NCBI GenBank assembly: GCA_039881045.1
Contig: JAYWVB010000014.1
Location: 496,001-560,000 of the forward strand
From: Chaetomium olivaceum
Lineage: Eukaryota > Ascomycota > Sordariomycetes > Sordariales > Chaetomiaceae
Direction: 5' to 3'
Length of the DNA: 64,000 bases
Part shown: one piece after another, positions 10,131-20,425 of the stretch
Position numbering within the stretch: position 1 is the stretch's first letter
Layout of the letters: every line of letters starts with the position of its first letter
Program-made: the position numbers and the translations under genes
The notes under the pieces: model-generated
What the model saw: the letters and a program-made list of their open reading frames with translations, nothing else
What the model was told of the DNA's origin: nothing
Databases searched by the model: none

Positions 10131-11637
10131 CGTGGCTTTGCAACAATGCTGACATCAACTACAGTTTGATCAATCAATGCTGAAACACCACCCGGGGAAT
10201 TGAAGAATAGTAATTCAAGTGTGGGGAACCAAGCGGCGACTCTAAACGTGGGGGATGAAGATAGTCTTTGGGGTTTGGGTTTTGAAATATTGAAAACGCT
10301 TGACCTTAGCCAGTTGCAGCTTGATTGTAGTAAGCTGTGGGGGTTTGCATGCGCCTGCCTGGCCTTAAACACGATAAGTACAGTATTTTGAGTTTTGGGA
10401 CGGAAGGGGGGTGAAAGGAGTATCAGCCTGGTGATGGATCTCAAATAACACGAGGTGGTCGTGAGTGTTGCGTATATTGAACATATGAATTAATACCGAA
10501 GCCCAGGGAGTTGTATGAGATGCTTTATCAAGCAATGTATGGAAGAAAGGAGCAAAACTCTGTTGGCATGCTACTTCTTCCCCTACACACTAGTGCCTGA
10601 TGAGACGGCTGATTCAGTTGTAATTGAACCTGGCTGCCCACGTTCGACAGAACGACACGCTTGCTATCTCCGTTTCAGGTTCCTAATATCATGTCCAACG
10701 ACTCAACTGTTTTCCTCTTCGCCTAGTAAAACAACACGAACGGCATCATATGGCTGTTTAAACAAAGGTTAGAGTGCCCGTTTGACATCAGGTCGTCAGT
10801 CTCAGAAGGAGAACGCCTTCCATTGAACGGCGTGTCTCGACATAGAACGGAAATCAAAATCTTTCAGCTGGTTACGTACGACATTAACGGCTCCGTAACA
10901 CTCTCGTGCTGTAAGTGGAGGTAGCAAGGCCCGAGCACAGCATGTGGTATATCCAAGCCCATGGCCCCTATCAAGCGAAAGATGTGTGAAGAAGGTGCAT
11001 GTAGCCCGAAAGTCCCGTCGAATACCGCACACCACGTCCTGGTAGAATACATAATAATACTAACTGACTTCGTTTCGCTCCTAGACTGTATTTCGCTCCG
11101 CTCCTTGGCTTCCTCGAGCATCATCTTACATAGTTGCTAGTGTTTCTGGTGTATGTCGGGACATACGTGGATGGATGGGCTACTCTTAGAGAGGACGATG
11201 ATGCCGTTAGGTGTCGTCCGGGAGATGAGATGATGCTTGCATACCGGAGGACGTGTGTCAGGTAATCCGTGGCTCACTGCATCCATCAGCACCCTCATTA
11301 GGATTACCGCATCGTTGCAAGCTGTTGCTCTATCTGCTTACTATACACGGAAGCGCACCTGCCCAAGCTCTCTCACTCGCTATCCCACGTTATGCGGCAA
11401 GCTATCAGTGTGCCAAAAACAAACATAACCCCGTAAAAAAAAGTATTAAACTGCATCCATACCATCCACCCAGCAGACTCCGCCCCAGATGTGCGATGCC
11501 AACACTCCTCCGTCGTAACCCAGCTAACGTGCATGGCCTGCTCTATGACCGTGGCCCGCATCCTGCTCCTTGCTCCAGTCTCTCTGCAGTCGCATCTTAG
11601 AATCTCGTCGAAATACCCCGTCCCCGTCTCTAATCCC
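10131..11637. other. Intergenic, 1.5 kb without a supported gene
   Basis: It lies upstream of the Nudix gene and downstream of the Rab5 gene (both minus). Short ORFs on both strands have no recognisable domain, and composition is mixed. It holds the Nudix promoter and the Rab5 3' UTR; I see nothing else. Confidence 0.5.
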
Positions 11638-12448
11638 TCAGCAAGCGCATGGCCCCCCAGCTTGCGTGTTTGCCCCTTCGGGGGCTAGGCTAACACCGGG
11701 TCGCTGGCCTGGCCGGGCGTGCCTCGGTCCGACCTGATCGAGCGGCAACTTCTTGGCGATGGCAGTAAAGAGCTCCTGCACATTCTCGGCTGTCTTTGCC
11801 GACGTTTCGAAGAAGAGAAGACCGGCCTCCTTTGCGTAGGCCTCGGCGTCGGCCGTCTCGATTGCTCGCTTGTCGGGCTGCTCCGTCACCAAATCCAGCT
11901 TGTTTCCGGCGAGGGCGATGATGATGTTCTCGTTGGCTTGCCTCTGTAGCTCCTTGACCCACGACTTCGCCTTGTCGAGTGACGTCTAATCTAGTTAGCG
12001 AGGACAATGAAAACGAGGTAAAAACAGGACGTACAGCTTGGGTGATGTCATAGACGACGACTGCACAGTTGGCATTCCTGTAGTACATGGGCGCAAGCGA
12101 CTTGTACCGTTCCTGACCCGCCGTATCCCAGATCTCGAACTTGACCGTCGTGTTCTCGTCGAGCGAAATGGTTTGTGTTAAGAAAGCGGCGCCGATAGTG
12201 GATTCCCGATATGAGTCGAATTGATCCTGGCTCCCGTTAGTCCCTAAGCTCGCCGTGGGTGTGGATAAATCGGCTCACCTTGACGAATCGCAGCACGATC
12301 GAACTCTTTCCCACGGCAGATTCACCTACATCGAGTAAGCATGTTGCATCTTCCTAGCGTTACGCGCTGTCTCACCTAGCAACACCAACTTAAACTGAGC
12401 GAAGCGGTTGTTCATGCCGCGCGCGCCGGGGGGTCCACGAGTCGCCAT
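11638..12448 (-). CDS. Rab5-type small GTPase (Vps21/Ypt5 family)
   Basis: Endosomal Rab that controls early-endosome fusion and vacuolar sorting. Four exons: 12448..12376, 12325..12279, 12226..12035, 11985..11638; introns of about 49-52 nt; 219 residues. The phases join exactly. G boxes are all present: GESAVGKSS (G1), STIGAAF (effector/switch I), WDTAGQERY (switch II), GNKLDLV (G4), ETSAKT (G5). The Gly-Ala-Ala-Phe effector loop and the first residues after switch II are diagnostic of Rab5. The C terminus ends Cys-Ala-Cys, a CXC double geranylgeranylation signal. It is divergently arranged with SAC1, an enzyme that also acts on membrane identity. Confidence 0.95.
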
Positions 12449-13251
12449 GTTGGTTGTGGTTTGTGGGGGAGAGGCCAACGTCAAAGCCGACTGGTGTGGT
12501 GTTGTCGATTCGGCTACGGGAGCTCGGCTCTAAAAGACGAGGAAGGACTGTCGCGGGGGAACAAAGGTCGCTTGTACGGCCGTTGTAGAGCAGTGTCGTC
12601 GGGGATAAAAGCCGAGATGAAATGGTCAGCCGTTCAAAGGGTGCAGTCGGTCGCGGGTGTCTAGGGGAACCACGGGACCAAGGTTGGATGGTTCGTCGAA
12701 TAGAGCTGGTTGGAGGTTGTTGAGCGCAACCTGGACCTGGCCACTCACTGTCACTGGTCAGCGGCAGTGCACACGTCAGGCCTGGGATAGTGAAGGCCGT
12801 CCGGCTGGTCAAAGAGTCCGTGCACTTCCAAGTTCCACGTGATGCAACGGCGACCTGGTTACGTACCCCTGTGTTGCCCCCTGTGTGGGCCCCTGTGTGG
12901 CAGTCCCGCACCAGCCGGTGCCGGCAGCCAGAAGCGCCGAGAGGCCGTCTTCAGCCGCCAAGACTGGGAGGACCTGGCCAGATGTGGAACCTTGGAAGCT
13001 GTGCCGATCTGGCAAGTTGCAACACATGCCACGCCTGTTGTTGGCAGCCAAGAACGTCAGCTTCGAGGCAATGAGGGATGGAATTGAAACGGCCAATTTT
13101 AGAATCTCGCAACACAAATTGTACAAAATTGACAGCAACAATCGACGGTTTCATTTTATGCGCACTTAGCCCGAACCACTCGGGATGCAAATAACTCGTC
13201 CAAACCCCTGAGTCTGTCCTCTCGCCGCCGACATCGTTGGCCGTCGCAACC
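12449..13251. promoter_or_regulatory. Divergent promoter region of Rab5 and SAC1
   Basis: The 803 bp separate the two start codons. No gene and no clear TATA box were seen. A triplicated GTGTGGGCCCC/CTGTGTTGCCC-like stretch lies near 12870-12900. Shared regulation is inference from the head-to-head arrangement. Confidence 0.45.
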
Positions 13252-15505
13252 ATGGCGCTCCCCTTCCGCGACATCAACGTGCAAACCGCATCCGACTCGT
13301 ACATCTTCTCCTCGCCCTCGAGCCCCAATGCGCCCGCCCTCACCATCGACCGCCCGACAGGCGACATCCGACTCAGTGATGCATCCCTCCTCGCCGGGAA
13401 GCGCGTGTCCCGCGTTACCAGCATCTCAGGTATCCTGGGCATGATCCGGTTGCGACTGGGTACGTTGACGATGGATGGTTTGGGTTGGGGTATGGTTATG
13501 ATGCTAACAGAGCGCTAACTGCTCAGACAAGTACATCATCGTCATCACCAAGGCCCAGTCCGTGGGCCGCCTGCGCGGACACATGGTGTACAAGGTGGTC
13601 TCGACAGAGCTCCTCCCCCTGCGCGAGCGTCAAGTCCACGACCCCGATGAGGACCGGTTCCTGGCCCTACTCAAAACGTTTATCAAGTCCGGTCCTATGT
13701 ACTTCTCGTACGCGATCGATCTCACCAACAGCTTCCAGCGCCAGGCCCAACAGGACGCCGAGCGGCCCCTCTGGAAGCGCGCCGACGACCGTTTCTTCTG
13801 GAACCGCTTCGTCCAGACCGACCTGATTGACTTCCGCAACCAGGGCGGCCGCGGGCAACCGGCGCCTCAGCCCGGCATCGACCCCTATATCTTGCCCGTC
13901 ATGTTTGGCATGCTCGAGATCCACCCGACGACATTCAAGGGCACCCCCCTGACATTAGCGCTCATCACCCGGCGGTCTCGCAACCGGGCAGGCACCCGCT
14001 ACTTCACTCGTGGTCTTGATGACCAGGGAAATGTCGCCAATTACAACGAGACGGAACAGATTCTGATCCTCAATGACAGCACAGCGGGCCTCGGCGGTTT
14101 TGCGGGCAGCGCTGGGCCGGGCGTTCAGCGCAACACTTCGGGCGAAGGCAAGGACATGCAGATCTTGTCGTACGTCCAGACCCGAGGTAGCATACCGGCC
14201 TACTGGGCCGAGGTCAACGTACTCAAGTACACGCCCAAGCTGCAGGTTCGCGCGATCGAGGCTGCCCTCCCGGCCGCGCGCACCCATTTCGATGAGCAGA
14301 TCCGCATCTACGGGGACAACTACCTGGTCAACCTGGTCAACCAAAAAGGGCGCGAGAAACCCATGAAGGAGGCCTACGAGCAGATGGTGGACATGCTCGT
14401 GTCGAACCCGCAGGAGCGCGTGCAGGGCGACCAGCGCACCGACGAGAAGTTCCACACCATCGAGACGGGCGGCGGCCCGCAGCGCTCACCCTTCGACCGG
14501 CTACACTACATCTACTTCGACTTTCACGCCGAGACCAAGGGCATGCAGATGCACCGGGCGCAGCTGCTCATCGACCGAATGCGCGAGGCGCTCGTCGCGC
14601 AGCAGTACTTCCGCGCGGCCGACATGCCCGGCAGCCGCATCGACGGCCGGCTCGAGGTGCGCAGCCTGCAAACCAGCGTCGTGCGGTCCAACTGCATGGA
14701 CTGTCTGGACCGCACCAACGTGGTGCAGAGCATGCTGGCGCGCTGGACGCTGGACCGCATGTTCATCGACCTGGGCCTGCTCCCCCGCGGCACCCGCTTC
14801 GCCGACGAGGACGACGCCTTCGAGCTGCTGTTCCGCAACATGTGGGCCGACAACGCCGACGTCGTCTCCAACGCCTACTCGGGCACGGGTGCCATGAAGA
14901 CGGATCTGACCCGTCTCGGGAAGCGCACCAAGGGCGGCGCCCTGCAGGACGGCAACGTCGCTGTTACCCGCTACTGGAAGAACAACTTCCTCGACGGCCC
15001 GCGCCAGGACGCTTTTGATTTGTTCCTGGGTGCCTATCAGGTCCCCGCCGGTGGCATCGGGTCGGGCTTCATCTTTGCCGACCGCCGCCCCGTGTGGATC
15101 CAGAGCGTGCCGTACATCGCCGCCTTTGGCTTCTTTTTCGTCCTGGTGGCTACGTACACACCGCGCCTCCCCGACTCCACCGTCTGGCCGCTGCGGCTGT
15201 TCACCATCTTCTGGCTCGTGGTCACGCTGTGGAGCGTGCGCTTCATCTTCAGCAACGGAATGCTCTATGTATGTCCCCCTTTCCCCCTTCCCCTCCATTT
15301 TCCACAAGTAGGATTATACTAACCCTCTACTTAGGTCAACTGGCCCAAGCTGAACCCGCGCCCCTGGGCGACGGAGGGGTACCACGAGACCATCACCCGG
15401 GTGCGCAAGGACAAGCTGCTGGGCCCGTTGGTGGCGCGGCACGAGCGCGGGCTGAGCACGGCGCGGTATATCAATGCTGAGGAGGGCAAGAAGAGGATCG
15501 AGTAG
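13252..15505 (+). CDS. sac1: Phosphoinositide phosphatase SAC1
   Basis: ER/Golgi enzyme that dephosphorylates PI4P and related phosphoinositides. Exons 13252..13459, 13527..15268, 15335..15505; introns 13460..13526 and 15269..15334; 706 residues, frame continuous. N-terminal SAC domain starts around MALPFRDINV, with the catalytic CX5R(T) motif in RSNCMDCLDRTNVVQ near residues 454-468. Two hydrophobic segments (about residues 597-613 and 620-650: PYIAAFGFFFVLVATY and LRLFTIFWLVVTLWSVRF) form the C-terminal membrane hairpin. The last exon encodes the short cytosolic tail. Length and architecture match fungal SAC1. Confidence 0.95.
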
Positions 15506-16050
15506 ACTGGCTGGTTCTTTTTGTCTGGTGTGTGTGTAGTTGTTTGTTGTTTCCCGTTCTGGATTTGGTGGATTCTGAAAGTGTCGTTATGGTTGTCTTA
15601 GTAGTGTAGTGCCCGTAGGGCTGCTTAGGGTAGAGCGATGTTGGGCTCCGACTTTGAATTGTTTTAATAATACATACAGTGGTTTTGGTGGTCGTTGGAC
15701 CACGCTTCGCATAATGTAGTTTTTCTATTTGGCGGTGGTTGTCCAGGTGAAATTGGAAAAGGGGGATCAACATGTCAGAGCATCTGCACAGAGCCGAATA
15801 TCAAATGCGAGGTGAAGGCAAGATTCAAGACTGAATTACCAAGTCTACGCATAGCTGGCTAGGTAGCATAAAAATATTACAAAATAGGTACACGTCTGGG
15901 TATCGCGCTTCGGTTACTCAACAATGCTTCCCAAACCCCCCCAAAACAAAGAGGTTGCTCCCGCTCATTACCAGGCCATGCAAACAAACCCCCTTACTAA
16001 AAAAAAAAAAACCACCATAAAGTGCAACATGACAAAAGAAAATAACTAGC
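15506..16050. other. Intergenic between convergent SAC1 and the 1200-residue gene
   Basis: It holds the two 3' flanks. A CCCCCCC/AAACCCC-rich and A12-type run lies at about 15940-16010. No gene was seen. Confidence 0.5.
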
Positions 16051-19000
16051 CTACAACCACAACAACCACTTCACCCCCCTCACAGCGCCCTTCCCGACCC
16101 CCAACCCCACCCTCGCAATCATGACCAAAAACCACACATACCACATACACCCGACCAGCACCCACTCCACCACCAGCCACCCGACCCTCCTAATCCAGCG
16201 AAACCGCCTCCGCCTCCTCCTCAACATCTTGTCCATCGCATCCAGCACGTTCTTCACCTTCAGCCGCTGCCCCACCACCAGGTCATGGTTGGCCTCGTCC
16301 GCGGCATCGATGGCCGACTGCGCGAGGTCGGTCAGGTCGTGCGCGACCTGGTTGCGCAGCGACTCGACGCGGTGGAGGAGGGAAGGGGCCGTGTCGGAGA
16401 GGAAGCGGGAGGATAAAGTGTGTAGGTGGGAGGTGGAGGATTGGATGGAGGCTGCGAGGGTGCGGGCGGCGATGGGGTAGGCTTCGGTTTGGGATAGGGG
16501 GGTGGTGAGCAGGCGGTGGGAGGTAGCGGGGTCGGGGGCGAGGTTGGCGATTTCGGTCCAGGTGAGGGATGAGGGGGGGTCGCTGGTGGTGTTGGTTGGG
16601 GCGATGGTGGGGGATGGATGGAGTTTGCGCGCTTTGGCGCGGCGGTCCATTTCCATAGCGTGGATGCCAGCGCTGAGGAGAAGTGCGCGGAGGCGGGCGA
16701 TCTCGCGCTTGGAGACCACGGTTGAGCCGGAAGCTGTGCTGCTGCGGTCGGCGATCGACCACTGCCGGTTGGCGGGTATGGTAGAACGGTGAGGCAGTGT
16801 GAGCGCCGTGTCGAGGCGGATGGAAGCGGCTCGGGTGTCATTAGGTCCGACTTGCGACTCTGCGTCGGTTTCGACAGGCCCTTGGTTGCGCACCTGCACC
16901 GGGGGCGGGGAGGTACTTGGGGACGCGTTCTGCACATCGATCCTCGGCGGCTTGAGCAAGTCGAACCTGGAAGACCGTCGGCTAATAGGCCGTACTGACG
17001 GGTGCTGGAGCTGGCTCTGGGAAGAAGACTCGTAGGCTTTTAGCAGGGAAGGGTCCAGCAGGGTATTTGCATCATGCGCTGAGCGACTGCGCTTATGCCG
17101 AGGCCCGCGCGATCTACCCCTAGACTCGGCCTCGGAGTCGTCGGACGAAGTGCTGGAAGAGTCATCGCCGTCTTTCCGCCATATCATATCGCTGACCTTG
17201 GAAACGCCGCTGCGCAGCACGGTATCGATGCGCGGGCCGCGGAGCAGCGATCGGAAGCTGATCCCGCCATCTTCGCCGCGCAGCTTAGCGCTACTGAGGC
17301 TTTTATGTGACCGGTGGCCCAGTATCCGCTCGCCGATTGGACTCCTCGAGGGCCTCCGCTGCGGTGACGAGACGCCGCTCCCAGACGGCTCCGCAACCCC
17401 GGGCCAGGGATCTCGAGGCGACAGAGTGCCACTGTCCTCTGCTAAATGGTGGGCATCCGTGTGGCGTTCCTTACTGCGTTCGCGGAAGATACTCTTAACC
17501 TTAGTCAATGGGTTACGGTGCGGCGATCCTGCCCTGCTGGACATGGGAGAGAAGTCCATGCCAAGTGCCGGCACCAAGCCGACGTCAGGAGTTGGCCGCA
17601 AGTTCGGCGAGTTTGGCTGCGACGTATCGTCGTCGACGGAGAAGCGTCTGCTCGTCGGCACTTCCAGACTCGCTCGCCCGGTATGTGATGGTGGCGACCT
17701 TATTAACTGATGCGGCCTCGGTCCGAGACCCTTAGTTTCAGTGTCGCTCAGCTCGGCGCGGAAGTCGGCACGGTGATGCCCACTGGCGCTCGGGTCTCTC
17801 TCTGGGGTCATTGGTGCGAACTTCATAGATTTCGCCTCGTGATCATAGAGTGGGTGCAATTCGGCCTCTCGCTGCTCGCGGGCAATCATTTCCTCCATCT
17901 GCTTTTCCAGGACAGACCTGACTGCGTTGGGAGGAATACCACTCTTGGCCCGCCGTCGGCGATCGCTGTCTGTGTCTGACGACTCGGATGCCGAACCCCG
18001 GTGGAGTCGTAGCAAGTCACGGTTAGTGAATGAGCTAGTATGCCGGTGATGTGATCCCTTGAGTGCTCTAAACTTCTGTTGAGCCCGGTCCCTGGCCGCC
18101 ATGAGCACATGTTCGTGCTCATGCTTTGGTGGCTGATCCGGAGTCGCCTTCTCCCCAGGAGTATGTGCTTCTAACGAAACCTTGGCCGAGCCCGGAGTTG
18201 TTAGACGGGGCGCCTCATCACGGGATATGGGCCTGGGCGGGTCGGGGGCCTGAGGAAAGACGCGCCTCCAGTGACGATCTTCCACCAGCCTCTTGTTGTC
18301 ATCAAGTTCAAGCCAGTGTACGTCTGCCAGCATGTCCGCTGGGTCAATCACCCAGTCAACCCGGGGCCGCTTAGGCTTCGTCGCGGCTGCCGCCCTCGCG
18401 TTCGCCGGCGGCGGAGAAGCTTGCAAGTCAGCCGCCTGCGCACTTGTGAACGGAGGCAGACTAGGATTCCCAGGTTGGCGGGCTTGCCCAGTGGCCACCC
18501 ACTTGGCGACGTCGTCGACCCACTCAGACACCTTCATGACATCCGTGAAGCCCTGCTCCTCACCGTCAATGGTCCGTCTCTCGCGGGCTCTCACTTTCCG
18601 ATTCCGTATGTATTGGAGCGGGTTATATGGTCGCCCAATCTTTGCCTCTGACTCGTTGGTCGTCGTCCTAGACACCGTGCCGGAGCCGTTCGGCGTGACG
18701 GGGGGTGTGGCGGTCCAAGGCCGGGCTGTACGCTCGGGTTCCAGTGGGAGAACCAACTCGAGGACCCGGCGATACTGCGCCATCAGCTCCAGGTATTCCT
18801 TCGCTTTCTGGGCTCTAGCAAGAGTAGAAGTCGAGAAATGGTAGCGATAGCTTGTCCCGGGGTCAAACGCAGGCTGCAAGGGAGTGAAGACCCTTCCGAT
18901 ACCGACCCTCGGTGACCGGTCAGGCTTGGGCGACACTGTCCGGGAGATCTTTCGCTGTTGCTGGAGGTGATATCTGAGGCTCCCTCCTTGCGCATTGTCT

Positions 19001-19653
19001 GGGAGTGGTGCCAACCTCGGCGGCGTGGGCTGCGAGACGTTCCTGCGAGAAGCAAGTCGTCTGGACTCGCTCAGGTTCAGAGCCATGCTGACGATCTGAG
19101 CCGACTCGACGTCCAGTTGCGTGGTACTCGTCCCAGGAGAAGAGCCGACGATAGTATCGCCTGTTAATGAACTCCGGTTTGTGACCGTTGTTGAATTCGA
19201 CTCTTCTTCGGGAAGGGCGCTCGGTCTGGGCACGCCAGATGGCCCCTGCGAGCTGTTTCGCGCGACCCCCGATACCGGTTCCTGGCCATGCTGGGAGTCT
19301 ATCAACGTCTGTTGGTCAAAGGATCTCCGCTGCCACCTTTCGGGTGTGTATGTATCGGGGTCGCGACGACGGGTGGAGTTGTGACGGCCCAGAGGGTCAG
19401 CGAGGAGGAAGCCGCCGCTGGATCGATGCTTGTGAGCGCGATGGACGCCTGAGAGGCGGTTTTCGGCATAGTTGCGGCTGGCGACGTGTGGGCGGGCGGT
19501 TTGACCGTGTGGTTCGACATCGGTAGCCGATGGCCCTGCAGTACTTAAAAAGGTAGTATCTCGAGCATCGGCGTCGCGGTACGGAGAATTGGATAGTCGT
19601 GCAGCTCGCTGCGGGTGGAGATTGGGGGGTGGGCTGGCATCTTGGTCCGTCAT
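16051..19653 (-). CDS. Large Ser/Pro/Arg-rich protein with C-terminal membrane anchor, function unknown
   Basis: Single-exon ORF of 1200 residues, open throughout. I do not recognise a named family. The first 250 residues and 450-950 are disordered and rich in Ser, Pro and Arg. Ordered blocks that look conserved are a stretch at about 270-320 (YRYHFSTSTLARAQKAKEY..YRRVLELVLPLEPE), PYNPLQYIRNRKVRARERRTI with FTDVMKVSEWVDDVAKWV (about 345-395), and VDWVIDPADMLADVHWLELD before VEDRHWRRVFPQ (about 435-475). The C terminus has a helical region around VKNVLDAMDKMLRRRRRRFRWIRR followed by two close hydrophobic segments (WLVVEWVLVGCMWYVWFLVMIARVGL) and a short tail, suggesting insertion in an ER or other internal membrane with a large cytosolic N part. 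Function should not be assigned from this. Confidence 0.75.
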   Translation of the reverse strand: MTDQDASPPPNLHPQRAARLSNSPYRDADARDTTFLSTAGPSATDVEPHGQTARPHVASRNYAENRLSGVHRAHKHRSSGGFLLADPLGRHNSTRRRDPDTYTPERWQRRSFDQQTLIDSQHGQEPVSGVARNSSQGPSGVPRPSALPEEESNSTTVTNRSSLTGDTIVGSSPGTSTTQLDVESAQIVSMALNLSESRRLASRRNVSQPTPPRLAPLPDNAQGGSLRYHLQQQRKISRTVSPKPDRSPRVGIGRVFTPLQPAFDPGTSYRYHFSTSTLARAQKAKEYLELMAQYRRVLELVLPLEPERTARPWTATPPVTPNGSGTVSRTTTNESEAKIGRPYNPLQYIRNRKVRARERRTIDGEEQGFTDVMKVSEWVDDVAKWVATGQARQPGNPSLPPFTSAQAADLQASPPPANARAAAATKPKRPRVDWVIDPADMLADVHWLELDDNKRLVEDRHWRRVFPQAPDPPRPISRDEAPRLTTPGSAKVSLEAHTPGEKATPDQPPKHEHEHVLMAARDRAQQKFRALKGSHHRHTSSFTNRDLLRLHRGSASESSDTDSDRRRRAKSGIPPNAVRSVLEKQMEEMIAREQREAELHPLYDHEAKSMKFAPMTPERDPSASGHHRADFRAELSDTETKGLGPRPHQLIRSPPSHTGRASLEVPTSRRFSVDDDTSQPNSPNLRPTPDVGLVPALGMDFSPMSSRAGSPHRNPLTKVKSIFRERSKERHTDAHHLAEDSGTLSPRDPWPGVAEPSGSGVSSPQRRPSRSPIGERILGHRSHKSLSSAKLRGEDGGISFRSLLRGPRIDTVLRSGVSKVSDMIWRKDGDDSSSTSSDDSEAESRGRSRGPRHKRSRSAHDANTLLDPSLLKAYESSSQSQLQHPSVRPISRRSSRFDLLKPPRIDVQNASPSTSPPPVQVRNQGPVETDAESQVGPNDTRAASIRLDTALTLPHRSTIPANRQWSIADRSSTASGSTVVSKREIARLRALLLSAGIHAMEMDRRAKARKLHPSPTIAPTNTTSDPPSSLTWTEIANLAPDPATSHRLLTTPLSQTEAYPIAARTLAASIQSSTSHLHTLSSRFLSDTAPSLLHRVESLRNQVAHDLTDLAQSAIDAADEANHDLVVGQRLKVKNVLDAMDKMLRRRRRRFRWIRRVGWLVVEWVLVGCMWYVWFLVMIARVGLGVGKGAVRGVKWLLWL

Positions 19654-20425
19654 GGCGCCCGTCGATGGCTCGTGGTGTGCCGTAGGAACTGGTCGACGGG
19701 ACTTGGACTACTAAGTTATCGCTAGGTTCGATGCATCGTCACGGGGTTCTGGTGTTTGCGCGGTTCGCAAAGGCTAGGGAACCATGTGAAAGGCCGACGT
19801 CAGGAGGCGGTCGTTGGGTCTTCCCATTCGCCGAGACCCGTTGGTTTTGAACATTCCAAGTTTGGCTACAGGGGAAACCGGTCCCTGCGAATTTCGGCTC
19901 GGCAGTCGGTGAGCAGGTTCGGCAGGGTCCAAAGAACAGGCAGAGCACCTGACTGGAGGGAGGCCAGCCATACCCACTGTTACCCGCCAACAGGCGGGGA
20001 GCTTCTGGAGTCAGTGCTCAAAGCCAGGTCTGGAACTGAATCCTTCAACTCAATCCAAACGTCGAGCCAGAGAACTACGGTGTTACAGTGTAACAACATA
20101 GAAGTACAAGCAGGCAAGGCGCATCCACAGGCACTAAACAAAGCCGGAAACGACATCATCAAACATTGCAAGAAACAAACAACTTGGGATAAATTACTGT
20201 TCATTGACTGTTCAAAGCATCACCCCTAGCCGGTCCTCTTCCAGTACCAAATACGTACTGGGCAACAATACGTGAACATGTGCGACTAAACCCTTCGGTA
20301 GTCATCAACAATGCAACACCCGTAACCAGCCCCCCCCCCAAAACCGTTCGCTAGATACCCCCTAACCAATGTGCCGATACCAATTCAATGCCCCAAACAC
20401 CACGAGCCAAACCCAAAGTCACCGT
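19654..20425. other. Intergenic, promoter of the 1200-residue gene
   Basis: The 772 bp lie between two minus-strand genes. A C9 run lies near 20331-20339. No gene recognised. Confidence 0.5.

Noticed and set aside
14501..15307. Minus-strand ORF of 268 codons
   Set aside because: Antisense of the SAC1 catalytic region.
15601..15640. Single TTAGGG/telobox-like hexamers here, near 26470, 27200 and 41965
   Set aside because: Single hexamers are expected by chance; only tandem copies at 31326 and 49514 were kept.
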